Origin: Nevskia sp.
GTDB taxonomy: Bacteria; Pseudomonadota; Gammaproteobacteria; Nevskiales; Nevskiaceae
Length of the DNA: 64,000 nt
Reading direction: 5' to 3'
NCBI GenBank assembly: GCA_031291075.1
Contig: JARLJS010000293.1
Location: 1 to 64,000 of the forward strand
The notes beneath the pieces are model-generated. The model worked only from the letters and a program-made list of their open reading frames with translations, ran no database searches and was not told the DNA's origin. The position numbers and the translations under genes were made by a program. This document shows, piece by piece, positions 26,455 to 34,735 of the stretch. Numbering within the stretch: the first letter of the stretch is position 1; the number at the start of each line of letters is the position of its first letter.

Positions 26455-27225
26455 ATGCCTGCGATCCTGCGCACGCTGGTGCTGTTGGCGGCCCTGTGCC
26501 TGGGGCCGCCGGCGGCGCAGGCCGAGGTGGCGGTGCCGCCGCTGCGGGCGCACGTCACCGACCTGACCGGCACGCTCGATCCCGGCCAGGCCGCCGCCCT
26601 GGAGCGGGAACTGGCCGCATTCGAGCAGCAGAAGGGCAGCCAGATCGCGGTACTGATCCTGCCGACGACCGAGCCGGAGACCATCGAGCAATACGGCATC
26701 CGGGTCGGCGAGGCCTGGAAGCTGGGGCGCAAGGGCGTGGACGACGGCGCCATCCTGATCGTGGCCAAGAACGACCACCACCTGCGCATCGAAGTCGGTT
26801 ATGGCCTGGAGGGCGCGCTCAACGACGCCACCTGCAAGCGCATCATCGACGAAACCATCACGCCGCAGTTCCGCCAGGGCGGCTTCTACCAGGGCATCGA
26901 GGCCGGCGTGCAGAGCATGATCAAGGTGGTCTCAGGCGAGCCGCTGCCGCCTCCCCCGGCGCGGCCGGCCCTCGGCTCCGGCCACGGCCGCCCGCTCGGT
27001 TCGGCGCTGACCGGGCTGGGTGCGGGACTGCTGGCCTGGTACCTCAGCGGGATCCTGATGGTGGCCCTGGTGCTGGCTTTCATCGCCTTCGTCATCGCCC
27101 TGCTGTCGGGCGGCTTCGGGCGCGGCGGCTACGGCGGCTGGGGCGGCGGCGGCTTTTCGGGTGGCGGGGGCTTCTCCGGCGGCGGCGGCGGCTTCGGCGG
27201 CGGCGGCGCCTCGGGGAACTGGTGA
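26455..27225 (+). CDS. TPM-domain (YgcG-like) membrane protein
   Basis: 256 residues. It has a signal peptide, then a TPM domain (about 27-160: HVTDLTGTLDPGQAAALERE, then GSQIAVLILPTT and DDGAILIVAKNDHHLRIEVG, GYGLEGALNDA). A Pro/Gly linker, a transmembrane helix near 190-220 and a Gly-rich C-terminal tail (GGGGFSGGGGF type) follow. This layout is standard for YgcG-like proteins paired with LemA. It starts 10 bases after lemA. Function is probably in membrane protein or envelope maintenance. Confidence 0.92.
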   Translation: MPAILRTLVLLAALCLGPPAAQAEVAVPPLRAHVTDLTGTLDPGQAAALERELAAFEQQKGSQIAVLILPTTEPETIEQYGIRVGEAWKLGRKGVDDGAILIVAKNDHHLRIEVGYGLEGALNDATCKRIIDETITPQFRQGGFYQGIEAGVQSMIKVVSGEPLPPPPARPALGSGHGRPLGSALTGLGAGLLAWYLSGILMVALVLAFIAFVIALLSGGFGRGGYGGWGGGGFSGGGGFSGGGGGFGGGGASGNW

Positions 27226-27226
27226 T

Positions 27227-27730
27227 ATGTCACGCTGGCAAAGACTCTGGCGGCACCTCTTCGTCACCCACGGATCGGTTCGGCGGTGTTTTCCGCAGGC
27301 CAGCCTGGATCGCATCGAGCGCGAGATCGCCGCCTGCGAGGAACGCCATGCGGGCGAGATCCGTTTCGCCGTGGAGGCCGCCTTGCACCCGGCCCAGCTC
27401 TGGCACGGCCTGAGCGCGCGGCAGCGGGCCATCGAGGTGTTCTCCCTGCTGCGGGTGTGGGATACCGAGCACAACAACGGCGTGCTGATCTACCTGCTGC
27501 TGGCCGACCGCAGCGTGGAGATCGTGGCCGACCGCGGCGTGGCCGGCGGCCGCGTCGCCGAGGGCGAATGGGAGGCCGCCTGCGCCCTGATGCGCAAGTA
27601 CTTCGCCGAGGGCGAGTTCGAGGACGGCGTAGTGGCCGGGATCGAGGCCGTGGCGGACGTGCTGGCGCGGTATCCGCCCGGCGCCCCGCGCGGCGCCAAC
27701 GAGCTGCCCAACACTCCTGTTATCCTGTAA
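27227..27730 (+). CDS. Second TPM-domain protein
   Basis: 167 residues with no signal peptide. It has a TPM-like core (CEERHAGEIRFAVEAALHPA, then RVWDTEHNNGVLIYLLLADR and SVEIVADRGVAGGRV), ending FEDGVVAGIEAVADVLARY. The ATG at 27227 lies 1 base after the previous stop region, so it is co-translated. Cytoplasmic TPM proteins of this type usually follow LemA and YgcG-like genes. No catalytic residue can be assigned. Confidence 0.9.
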   Translation: MSRWQRLWRHLFVTHGSVRRCFPQASLDRIEREIAACEERHAGEIRFAVEAALHPAQLWHGLSARQRAIEVFSLLRVWDTEHNNGVLIYLLLADRSVEIVADRGVAGGRVAEGEWEAACALMRKYFAEGEFEDGVVAGIEAVADVLARYPPGAPRGANELPNTPVIL

Positions 27731-27761
27731 GTTCCGGGATCGCGCCCACAGGAACACACCC

Positions 27762-28601
27762 ATGCGTTTCGCCAGCACTGAATCCTACGTCGCCACCGAC
27801 GATCTCACCCTGGCGGTGAATGCCGCCGTCACCCTGCAGCGCCCGCTGCTGGTGAAGGGCGAGCCCGGCACCGGCAAGACCCGGCTGGCGCAGGAAGTGG
27901 CGCAGTCGCTGCAGCGCCCGTATTTCGAGTGGCACATCAAGTCCACCACCAAGGCGCAGCAGGGCCTGTACGAGTACGACGCGGTGTCGCGCCTGCGCGA
28001 TTCGCAGCTCGGCGAGGCCAAGGTCAAGGACATCGCCAACTACATCGTCAAGGGCCGCCTGTGGGAGTGCTTCGACAGCGAAGTGCAGCCGGTGCTGCTG
28101 ATCGATGAGATCGACAAGGCCGATATCGAGTTCCCCAACGACCTGCTGCGCGAGCTGGACCAGATGGCGTTCTACGTCTACGAGACGCGCCAGACCATCA
28201 CCGCCCGGCACCGGCCGATCATCATCATCACCTCCAACAACGAGAAGGAGCTGCCGGACGCGTTCCTGCGCCGCTGTTTCTTCCACTACATCCGCTTCCC
28301 CGACCGCGACACCATGCAGAAGATCGTGGACGTGCACTTCCCCGACCTGAAGAAGAACCTGCTGAAGGAAGCGATGGAGGTGTTCTTCGGGCTGCGCGAC
28401 CTGCCCGGCCTGAAGAAGAAGCCGTCCACCTCGGAGCTGCTCGACTGGCTCAAGCTGCTGATGGCCGAGGACATCGAGCCGTCGGTGCTGCGCGAGACCA
28501 GCGTGAAGAAGTCCCTGCCGCCGCTGTACGGCGCGCTGCTCAAGAACGAGCAGGACGTGCACCTGTTCGAGCGCATCGCCTTCATGGCGAAGCGCAACTA
28601 G
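27762..28601 (+). CDS. MoxR-family AAA+ ATPase
   Basis: 279 residues. Walker A is GEPGTGKTRLAQE, Walker B is VLLIDEIDKAD, and sensor 1 is IIITSNNEKELPDAFLRRC. MoxR ATPases of this CoxD-like subgroup act with a VWA-domain protein as a metal-insertion or protein-activation chaperone. The partner (CoxE-like) is normally adjacent but is here at 32147, after a DNA glycosylase and a cyclase gene. Confidence 0.95.
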   Translation: MRFASTESYVATDDLTLAVNAAVTLQRPLLVKGEPGTGKTRLAQEVAQSLQRPYFEWHIKSTTKAQQGLYEYDAVSRLRDSQLGEAKVKDIANYIVKGRLWECFDSEVQPVLLIDEIDKADIEFPNDLLRELDQMAFYVYETRQTITARHRPIIIITSNNEKELPDAFLRRCFFHYIRFPDRDTMQKIVDVHFPDLKKNLLKEAMEVFFGLRDLPGLKKKPSTSELLDWLKLLMAEDIEPSVLRETSVKKSLPPLYGALLKNEQDVHLFERIAFMAKRN

Positions 28602-28606
28602 GGAAC

Positions 28607-29245
28607 CTACACCTCCGTCGGCAGCGCCTTGGTGTCGGCCGCCCGCCACAGGTACCAGCTCCCCACCGAGCGGTAGGGCGCCCACTTCGCGGTGATCACG
28701 AGGCTGGCATCGTCGTCGAGCTTTTCGCCGCCGTTGTGGATCCGGTTGAGGCCGCGGCGCAGGCCGGCGTCGCCCAGCGAAAAAATATCCAGGCGGTCGA
28801 GGGCGAAGATCAGGAACATCTCGGCGGTCCAGCGGCCGATGCCCGGCAAAGCGTCCAGCGCCTCGATGGCGTCGGTGTCGTCCATGCGGCGCAGCTTGCG
28901 GAAATAGGCGGGATCGCCGGCGCAGGCCTCCGCCAGGGCCTTGAGCCAGCGTGCCTTGGCGTTGGACAGGCCGCACAGGCGCAGCGATTCCGGCGCCATC
29001 TCCAGGAAATGCGCCGGGCGGAAACGCGCCCGCGCCCCGGCGGCGGCGGCCACGCGGGACTCGATGGTGTCGGCCGCCCGCGACGACAGCTGCTGGCCGA
29101 TGATGGCGCAGCACAACACGTGAAAGGGATCGCGGCGGCGCTCGCCCAGGGTGCAGGGGCCGTGCGCCTCGATCAGGCGCGCCAGCTTCTTGTCGCGGCG
29201 GCGCAGATGGGCTTCCGCGCCGCGCAGGATTTCCTGGTCAATCAC
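28607..29245 (-). CDS. DNA-3-methyladenine glycosylase II (AlkA-like, HhH-GPD)
   Basis: 212 residues. The helix-hairpin-helix is in EALDALPGIGRWTAEMFLIF and the catalytic Asp follows in SLGDAGLRRGL. QQLSSRAADTIESRV matches the first helices of the HhH-GPD domain. It removes alkylated bases from DNA. The start is GTG 29245, with GGGAG at 7-base spacing. It is convergent with the MoxR gene (5 bases apart) and divergent from the cyclase gene, with a nested palindrome between. Confidence 0.93.
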   Translation of the reverse strand: MIDQEILRGAEAHLRRRDKKLARLIEAHGPCTLGERRRDPFHVLCCAIIGQQLSSRAADTIESRVAAAAGARARFRPAHFLEMAPESLRLCGLSNAKARWLKALAEACAGDPAYFRKLRRMDDTDAIEALDALPGIGRWTAEMFLIFALDRLDIFSLGDAGLRRGLNRIHNGGEKLDDDASLVITAKWAPYRSVGSWYLWRAADTKALPTEV

Positions 29246-29286
29246 GCGGTGCTCCCGCTTACACTGGTAGGATGCCCATGGGGCCC

Positions 29287-29320
29287 GTTAACACTACTGA
29301 CCGGTCAAAGTAGTGTTAAC
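29287..29320. promoter_or_regulatory. Nested palindrome between glycosylase and cyclase genes
   Basis: GTTAACACTACT (29287-29298) and AGTAGTGTTAAC (29309-29320) are a perfect 12-bp inverted repeat. The 10-base centre contains its own palindrome GACCGGTC (29299-29306). It is in the divergent promoter region and has no T-run, so an operator is the likeliest role; a terminator or recombination site is less likely. Confidence 0.6.
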
Positions 29321-29409
29321 AGCCCTGGTTGTCGAGCCGGTACAGCGGGAATCCGGATGTGACGGAGGTCCCGGCCCGGCGTGGCGTAACGGGAAAACGC
29401 TGGATTACC

Positions 29410-32130
29410 ATGCACGACATGTTCACCAGCTCCGCGGCTGCAACGACCGTGGTATCGCAGACCGGGGCGGCCCGGGAGGCTCCGGCAACCGCGCGCGCCC
29501 TCTATCGCGGCCTCTACCTGTTGTTCGTCAAGGGCTCGGTGCCGGCCACGCTGGTCACCATCTTCCTGTGCTTCCTGGGCCTGCAGTTCTCCGGCCGGCA
29601 ATGGCTGCTGCTGACGCCGCAGATTCCTCCCTACGTGGCCGTCTACATCGTACCGGAGCTGCTGCTGATCCGGCGCTATCTGCGCCCCCTGGGCGAAGTG
29701 TGGGACCTCCTCAACGCCGGTGCCGCGGTGCCGCGGGCCCGCGTCTCGGACAGCCTGGTGCGGGCGCTCAACCTGCCGTACTACGCCTTCCTGCGGGTGA
29801 CCCTGGTGCGCGGCAGCCTGGGCGCCCTGGTGTCGTTCTGCTCCCTCTATGTCAGCAACCTGTTCTGGCACGGCGGCTTCGCGCCCTGGCAGATGGTGAT
29901 GTTCCCGGCGCTGGTGGGGCTGTTCGCCTGCCCGATCTACGCCGCCGTGGAGTATTTCGTCGCGGCGCGCCACATGGTGCCGGTGGTGGAGCGGCTGTGG
30001 CGGTACTGCACCGACCTCGAAAAGGCCGACCAGCGGCGCCTGATCGCGGTGCGCCTGAAGAGCAAGCTGCTCTACCTGGGTCTGTTCATCACCGCCGTGC
30101 CGATGCTGTTCATCGCCTTCACGGTGGAGTTCAAGGTGGACCAGATGCTGCGCAGCCAGGGCGTGGACGCCTACCCGCTGGAGCTGCCGCTGTGGGCCTG
30201 GATCGGCGGTGCGCTGACCGTGGCGATCTCCGCCGCGGTGGCGATGTCACTGCTCACCGCGCAGGAGGTGTCGCGCTCGGCGGCGCGGCTGATCGCCGGC
30301 ATGAACGAGGTCGAGCGCGGTAACCTCGAAATCGATCTCAAGGTGCTGGACACCGACGAATACGCCGACCTCACCCGCGGCTTCAACCTGATGACCGACG
30401 GGTTGCGCGAGGAGGTGCGCATCCTGGAGGTGGCGCAGGACCTGGCCGGCGAGCTGCATCTCGACGTGCTGATCGGCCGCATCATGAGCGCCGCCGCCGA
30501 ACTGCTCGACGCCGAGCGCAGCACCCTGTTCGTCTACGACCCCGAGCGCCGCCAGCTGTGGTCGAAGTTCGGCGTGGGGCTGCAGTCGCTGGAGATCCGC
30601 TTCGAGTACAACAGTGGCATCGCCGGCGCGGTGTTCGGCAGCGGTCGCGCCGAGAACATCGTCGATCCCTACCGCGACCCGCGCTTCAACCCGGAGGTCG
30701 ATCGCCGCACCGGCTTCCGCACCCGCTCCATCCTGTGCATGCCGATCGTCAACAAGAAAGGCGAGCGGCTCGGCGTTACGCAGGTGCTGAACAAGCGCGA
30801 GGGCAGCTTCACCCTGCGCGACGAGCAGCGCCTGCGCGCGTTCACGGCGCAGATCGCGGTGGCGCTGGAGAACGCGCAGCTCTTCAACGAGGTGCTGTCG
30901 GTCAAGAACTACAACGAGAACATCCTCGCCAGCACCACCAACGGCGTGGTCACCCTGGACAACGGCGGTCGCGTCGTCACCGCCAACGGTGCCGCGCTGC
31001 GCATGCTGGGACGCGATGCCGCCAACACCCTGAACCGGTACGAGACGGAGATGTTCGGCGAGGTCAACGGCTGGGTGCTGCGTAGCGTGGAACGGGTGCG
31101 CCAGAGCGGCAGCGCCGACTTCGCCGCCGACGCCGAGCTGGCCCACGCCAACGGCACGCTGTCGTCGGTGAACCTGACCGCGACACCGCTGAAGGATGCC
31201 TCCGGCCAGGCCATCGGCGTGATCCTGTCGTTCGAGGACCAGACCCGCGAAAAGCGCGTGCGCAGCACCATGGCGCGCTACATGAGCAAGGAAGTCGCCG
31301 ACCAGCTGCTGGAGGCCGGCGAGGCGATGCTGGGCGGGCAGATGCAGCGCAGCACCATCCTGTTCGCCGACATCCGCAACTTCACCACGATCGCCGAGAC
31401 GCTGGGCGCGCGCGGCACGGTGGCGCTGCTCAACGAGTATTTCGAGGAGATGGTCGAGGCCATCTTCCAGTACGGCGGCGTGCTCGACAAGTACATCGGC
31501 GACGCCATGATGGCCCTGTTCGGCGTGCCGTTCCAGGGTGCCCGCGACGCCGACAACGCCGTGGCGGTGGCCAACGCCATGCTGCGGCGGCTGTCGATGC
31601 TGAACGGGCGCCGCACCGCCGCCGGGCTGCCGGCGATCGAGATCGGCATCGGCATCGCCACCGGCGACGTGGTGGTCGGCAACATCGGCTCGCCGCGCCG
31701 CATGGAGTACACCGTGATCGGCGACAGCGTGAACCTGGCTTCGCGGCTGGAAGGGGCGACCAAGGCCTACCGCGTCAAGGTACTGCTGTCGCAGGCCACC
31801 GCCGAGTCGCTGACCGTGCCCACCCCGCTGCGCGAGATCGACCTGCTGCGGGTCAAGGGCAAGGACCAGCCGGTCACCGTCTACGAAGCCCTGGGCCACT
31901 GCGACGACAGCGTGTTCCCCAACCTCGACGCCTGCCTGGCGGCCTACGCCGAGGGCCTGCGCGCCTACCGCCTGCGCGCCTGGCGGGAGGCGGCGGAGGC
32001 GTTCCAGGCGGCGCTGGCGCTGCATCCGGGTGACGAGCCCTCGCGCATCTACCTGGAACGTTGCAACAACTACGCCGTCAACCCGCCGCCGGCGCACTGG
32101 GACGGCGTATCGACATTGCACAGCAAATAA
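29410..32130 (+). CDS. Membrane adenylate/guanylate cyclase with GAF and PAS-like domains
   Basis: About 906 residues from ATG 29410. The N-terminal 280 residues contain about six membrane segments, followed by a HAMP-like linker. A GAF domain lies near 345-495 (LLDAERSTLFVYDPERRQLW, CMPIVNKKGERLGVTQVLNK). A PAS-like domain (about 500-620) precedes a class III cyclase domain at about 645-840. Metal Asp654 (LFADIRNFT) and Asp698 (YIGDAMMALFG), the Lys in DKYIGD and the NLASR transition-state residues are present, so it should be active. A short TPR-like tail follows. It separates the MoxR and VWA genes. The start is uncertain. Confidence 0.93.
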   Translation: MHDMFTSSAAATTVVSQTGAAREAPATARALYRGLYLLFVKGSVPATLVTIFLCFLGLQFSGRQWLLLTPQIPPYVAVYIVPELLLIRRYLRPLGEVWDLLNAGAAVPRARVSDSLVRALNLPYYAFLRVTLVRGSLGALVSFCSLYVSNLFWHGGFAPWQMVMFPALVGLFACPIYAAVEYFVAARHMVPVVERLWRYCTDLEKADQRRLIAVRLKSKLLYLGLFITAVPMLFIAFTVEFKVDQMLRSQGVDAYPLELPLWAWIGGALTVAISAAVAMSLLTAQEVSRSAARLIAGMNEVERGNLEIDLKVLDTDEYADLTRGFNLMTDGLREEVRILEVAQDLAGELHLDVLIGRIMSAAAELLDAERSTLFVYDPERRQLWSKFGVGLQSLEIRFEYNSGIAGAVFGSGRAENIVDPYRDPRFNPEVDRRTGFRTRSILCMPIVNKKGERLGVTQVLNKREGSFTLRDEQRLRAFTAQIAVALENAQLFNEVLSVKNYNENILASTTNGVVTLDNGGRVVTANGAALRMLGRDAANTLNRYETEMFGEVNGWVLRSVERVRQSGSADFAADAELAHANGTLSSVNLTATPLKDASGQAIGVILSFEDQTREKRVRSTMARYMSKEVADQLLEAGEAMLGGQMQRSTILFADIRNFTTIAETLGARGTVALLNEYFEEMVEAIFQYGGVLDKYIGDAMMALFGVPFQGARDADNAVAVANAMLRRLSMLNGRRTAAGLPAIEIGIGIATGDVVVGNIGSPRRMEYTVIGDSVNLASRLEGATKAYRVKVLLSQATAESLTVPTPLREIDLLRVKGKDQPVTVYEALGHCDDSVFPNLDACLAAYAEGLRAYRLRAWREAAEAFQAALALHPGDEPSRIYLERCNNYAVNPPPAHWDGVSTLHSK

Positions 32131-32146
32131 AGTCACAATCCGGACC

Positions 32147-33325
32147 ATGCTTTTCGGATTTTTCCTTTCCCTGCGCGCCGCCGGTCTCAAGCCCGGGCTG
32201 GGCGAGTTCCTGGCCCTGCTGGACGGCCTGCGCCAGCACGTCATCATGTTCAGCCTGGACGACTTCTACGTCCTGGCGCGCACCGCCCTGGTCAAGGATG
32301 AAACCCAGTTCGACCGCTACGACCGCGCTTTCGCCGCCTATTTCAAGGGCGTGGAGCAGGTGTTCGCCGGCCTGGACAAGGCCATCCCCGAGGAGTGGCT
32401 GCGCTTGGAGGCGATGCGCCTGCTGAGCGAGGAGGAGCGCGCCAAGATCGAGGCCCTGGGCGGCTGGGACAAGCTGATGGAGACACTCCGGCAGCGCCTG
32501 GAGGAGCAGAAAGGGCGCCACCAGGGCGGCAGCAAATGGATCGGCACCGGCGGCACCAGTCCGTTCGGCCACGGTGGTTATAACCCCGAGGGCGTGCGCA
32601 TCGGCGGCGAGGGCGGCCAGAAGAAGGCGGTGAAGGTCTGGGAAAAGCGCGAGTACCGCAACCTGGACGATTCCATCGAGCTGGGTACCCGCAACATCAA
32701 GATCGCCCTGCGCAAGCTGCGCCGTTTCGCCCGCGAGGGCGCGCCGGACGTACTGGACCTGGACGGCACCATCGAGTCCACCGCACGCAACGCGGGCTGG
32801 CTGGACCTGCGCATGATGCCGGAGCGCCACAACGCGGTGAAGGTACTGCTGTTCCTCGACGTGGGGGGCTCGATGGACCCGCACGTCAAGGTCTGCGAGG
32901 AGTTGTTCTCCGCCTGCAAGACCGAGTTCAAGCACCTGGAATACTTCTATTTCCACAACTTCGTCTACGAAAGCGTGTGGAAGGACAACCGGCGCCGCCA
33001 TTCCGAGCGCATCCCGCTGTTCGACGTGCTGCACCGCTACACGCCCGACTACAAGCTGATCTTCGTCGGCGACTCCACCATGAGCCCGTACGAAATCCTC
33101 CACCCGGGCGGCAGTGTCGAGCATTGGAACGAGGAAGCCGGGGCGGTCTGGTTCAAGCGCCTGATCGACGTCTATCCGCGCGCCGTGTGGCTCAACCCCG
33201 AGCCCGAGGACCGTTGGGAATACACGCCCTCGATCCAGGTGACGCAGCAGCTCATCGGCGAGGACCGCATGGTGCCGCTGACCCTGGCCGGGCTGGACCG
33301 CGGCATCCGCCGGCTCAGCCATTAG
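32147..33325 (+). CDS. VWA-domain CoxE-like protein, partner of MoxR ATPase
   Basis: 392 residues. The MIDAS motif is LLFLDVGGSMD with Asp238; the second position is Gly, as is usual in CoxE-like proteins, instead of the canonical Ser. An N-terminal helical region (FLALLDGLRQHVIMFSLDDF) and GGTSPFGHGGYNPEGVRIGG precede it. These proteins work with MoxR/CoxD ATPases to load metal centres or activate large complexes. It begins 16 bases after the cyclase stop; the likely partner ATPase is 3.5 kb upstream at 27762. Confidence 0.92.
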   Translation: MLFGFFLSLRAAGLKPGLGEFLALLDGLRQHVIMFSLDDFYVLARTALVKDETQFDRYDRAFAAYFKGVEQVFAGLDKAIPEEWLRLEAMRLLSEEERAKIEALGGWDKLMETLRQRLEEQKGRHQGGSKWIGTGGTSPFGHGGYNPEGVRIGGEGGQKKAVKVWEKREYRNLDDSIELGTRNIKIALRKLRRFAREGAPDVLDLDGTIESTARNAGWLDLRMMPERHNAVKVLLFLDVGGSMDPHVKVCEELFSACKTEFKHLEYFYFHNFVYESVWKDNRRRHSERIPLFDVLHRYTPDYKLIFVGDSTMSPYEILHPGGSVEHWNEEAGAVWFKRLIDVYPRAVWLNPEPEDRWEYTPSIQVTQQLIGEDRMVPLTLAGLDRGIRRLSH

Positions 33326-33326
33326 G

Positions 33327-33391
33327 TTCTAGAGCTTTTTCTGCGCAGGTGCGTACACTTGTCTCCTCTCCCGCAAGCGGGAGAGGGGAAC
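33327..33391. repeat. CCTCTCCC-type repeat, second copy
   Basis: TCTAGAGCTTTTTCTGCGCA, then GTGCGTACAC, then CCTCTCCCGCAAGCGGGAG. The order and parts match the complement of the element at window start, including the TAGAGC end and a GTGC/ACAC block. Both copies sit immediately after a stop codon. The hairpin CTCCCGCAAGCGGGAG could act in transcript ending, but no T-run follows. Confidence 0.65.
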
Positions 33392-33459
33392 AACACGTTC
33401 TGGCGGCCGCTCATAGGCGGAGCACCGCCCGCAAATCAACGCGAAGGGAGGAACTGACG

Positions 33460-33873
33460 ATGACGTCGATACAGGCTTTGGTCGGCTTTGCCGCATGGAC
33501 GCTGGTGCTGGTGGTGCTGGTGTTCGCCTGGCGCGGGATCGAGCTGCTGCGCGGCAGGAAAGCCGATTCCTGGACCCGCGGCGCGGCCATCGACTCGCCG
33601 GGGCTGGTCAAGCGCATCGAACACGCCCACCTGAACTGCCTGGAGAACCTGCCGGTGTTCGCGGTGATCGTGCTGTCCGCCGCCGCCACCGGCAAGCTCG
33701 CGCTGACCACGCCTTACGCCAGTTGCGTGCTGTATGCGCGGCTGTGCCAGACCGTCGTGCACCTGATCGGAGTCAACCACTGGCTGGTGATGCTGCGCGC
33801 CGGCTTCTGGGGGGCGCAACTGGTACTGTTCTTCTACATGATCTACGGCCTGCTCGGAGGGCACGCGGCTTGA
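33460..33873 (+). CDS. MAPEG family membrane protein
   Basis: 137 residues with four predicted membrane helices. The conserved MAPEG segment RIEHAHLNCLENLPVFAVIV links helices 1 and 2; ARLCQTVVHLIGVNHWLVML is the third and fourth region. AGGGAGGAA precedes the ATG. Eukaryotic relatives are microsomal glutathione transferases and eicosanoid enzymes; bacterial substrates are unknown. The stop overlaps the start of the next gene (TTGA). Confidence 0.9.
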   Translation: MTSIQALVGFAAWTLVLVVLVFAWRGIELLRGRKADSWTRGAAIDSPGLVKRIEHAHLNCLENLPVFAVIVLSAAATGKLALTTPYASCVLYARLCQTVVHLIGVNHWLVMLRAGFWGAQLVLFFYMIYGLLGGHAA

Positions 33874-34559
33874 AGTTCGGGCGGCATCTCGGACGGAGGC
33901 TGCGGCGGGGCGCCTTGATCGCGGCGGTGGTCGCGCTGGGCCTGCTGGCCCTGATCAACAACTGGGTGGTCAACAACACCTATGCCTACGTCTACGACGA
34001 CTGGTCGCTGCTGCCGGACAACGAGGTCGGGCTGGTGCTCGGCACCAGCCCGCTGACCCGCGGCGGCGGCGCCAATCCGCAGTTCTACGGCCGCATCCAT
34101 GCGGCGGCGCAGCTCTACCAGCTGGGCAAGATCAAGCGCATCATCGTCAGCGGCGCCAACCCCGACTCGACCTACAACGAGCCGCGCGCGATGCGCCGCG
34201 AGCTGGTGAAGTCGGGGGTCCCGGCGCAGGCGATCTACATGGATTTCGCCGGCTTCCGCACCTTCGATTCGGTGGCCCGCGCGCAGGTCGTCTTCGGCCT
34301 GGACCGGGTCACCATCATCACCCAGCGCTATCACGCCTACCGCGCCGTGTTCGTGGCCAAGAAGCTGCACATGAAGGTGGCGGCTTACGCCGCCCCGTCC
34401 GACGAGATCGGCTATTTCAACCGGACCATGCTGCGCGAGGTGCTGGCGCGGATGCGGGTGGTGCTCGACATCTACGTGCTGCACACGGCGCCCAAGTTCC
34501 TCGGCACGCCGCAGCCGGTCGACACCGACGGCAGCACGCCGCCGGATACGGATGGCTAA
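33870..34559 (+). CDS. SanA/YdcF-like DUF218 membrane-anchored protein
   Basis: 229 residues from TTG 33870, chosen because GGAGG lies 9 bases upstream and the codon overlaps the MAPEG stop. There is one N-terminal membrane helix (LIAAVVALGLLALINNWVVN). A DUF218 domain follows, with EVGLVLGTSPLTRGGGANPQ, IKRIIVSGANPDSTYNEPRA and TIITQRYHAYRAVFVAKKL. SanA contributes to the outer-membrane barrier in enterobacteria. A tail after the domain (TPQPVDTDGSTPP) is low complexity. Confidence 0.9.
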   Translation: MKFGRHLGRRLRRGALIAAVVALGLLALINNWVVNNTYAYVYDDWSLLPDNEVGLVLGTSPLTRGGGANPQFYGRIHAAAQLYQLGKIKRIIVSGANPDSTYNEPRAMRRELVKSGVPAQAIYMDFAGFRTFDSVARAQVVFGLDRVTIITQRYHAYRAVFVAKKLHMKVAAYAAPSDEIGYFNRTMLREVLARMRVVLDIYVLHTAPKFLGTPQPVDTDGSTPPDTDG

Positions 34560-34617
34560 CCCGCATCGTTCCTGAGTGCCGGCCCGAGCCACCGACACCG
34601 GGCGGCCGGATCGGGCT

Positions 34618-34675
34618 TGTAGGGCGGGCCGTGCCCGCCATTAAGGAAACTTTGGCGGGCATGGCAAGCCCTACA
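34618..34675. repeat. Long palindromic intergenic repeat (TGTAGGGC type)
   Basis: The arms TGTAGGGCGGGCCGTGCCCG (34618 on) and the complementary end ATGGCAAGCCCTACA enclose TTAAGGAAACTT. The inner stem TGCCCGCCA/TGGCGGGCA is perfect, and the outer TGTAGGGC/GCCCTACA is perfect. It sits between the convergent SanA-like gene and the acyl-CoA ligase gene and may end transcription from both sides. Related TGTAGGGC palindromes are widespread in gammaproteobacterial intergenic DNA. Confidence 0.75.
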
Positions 34676-34735
34676 TAAAAAGCCCTTCCGCCCGCGGGAG
34701 AGATGACGGCAGGCGTGCCCGCGCGCCCTGCGCCG

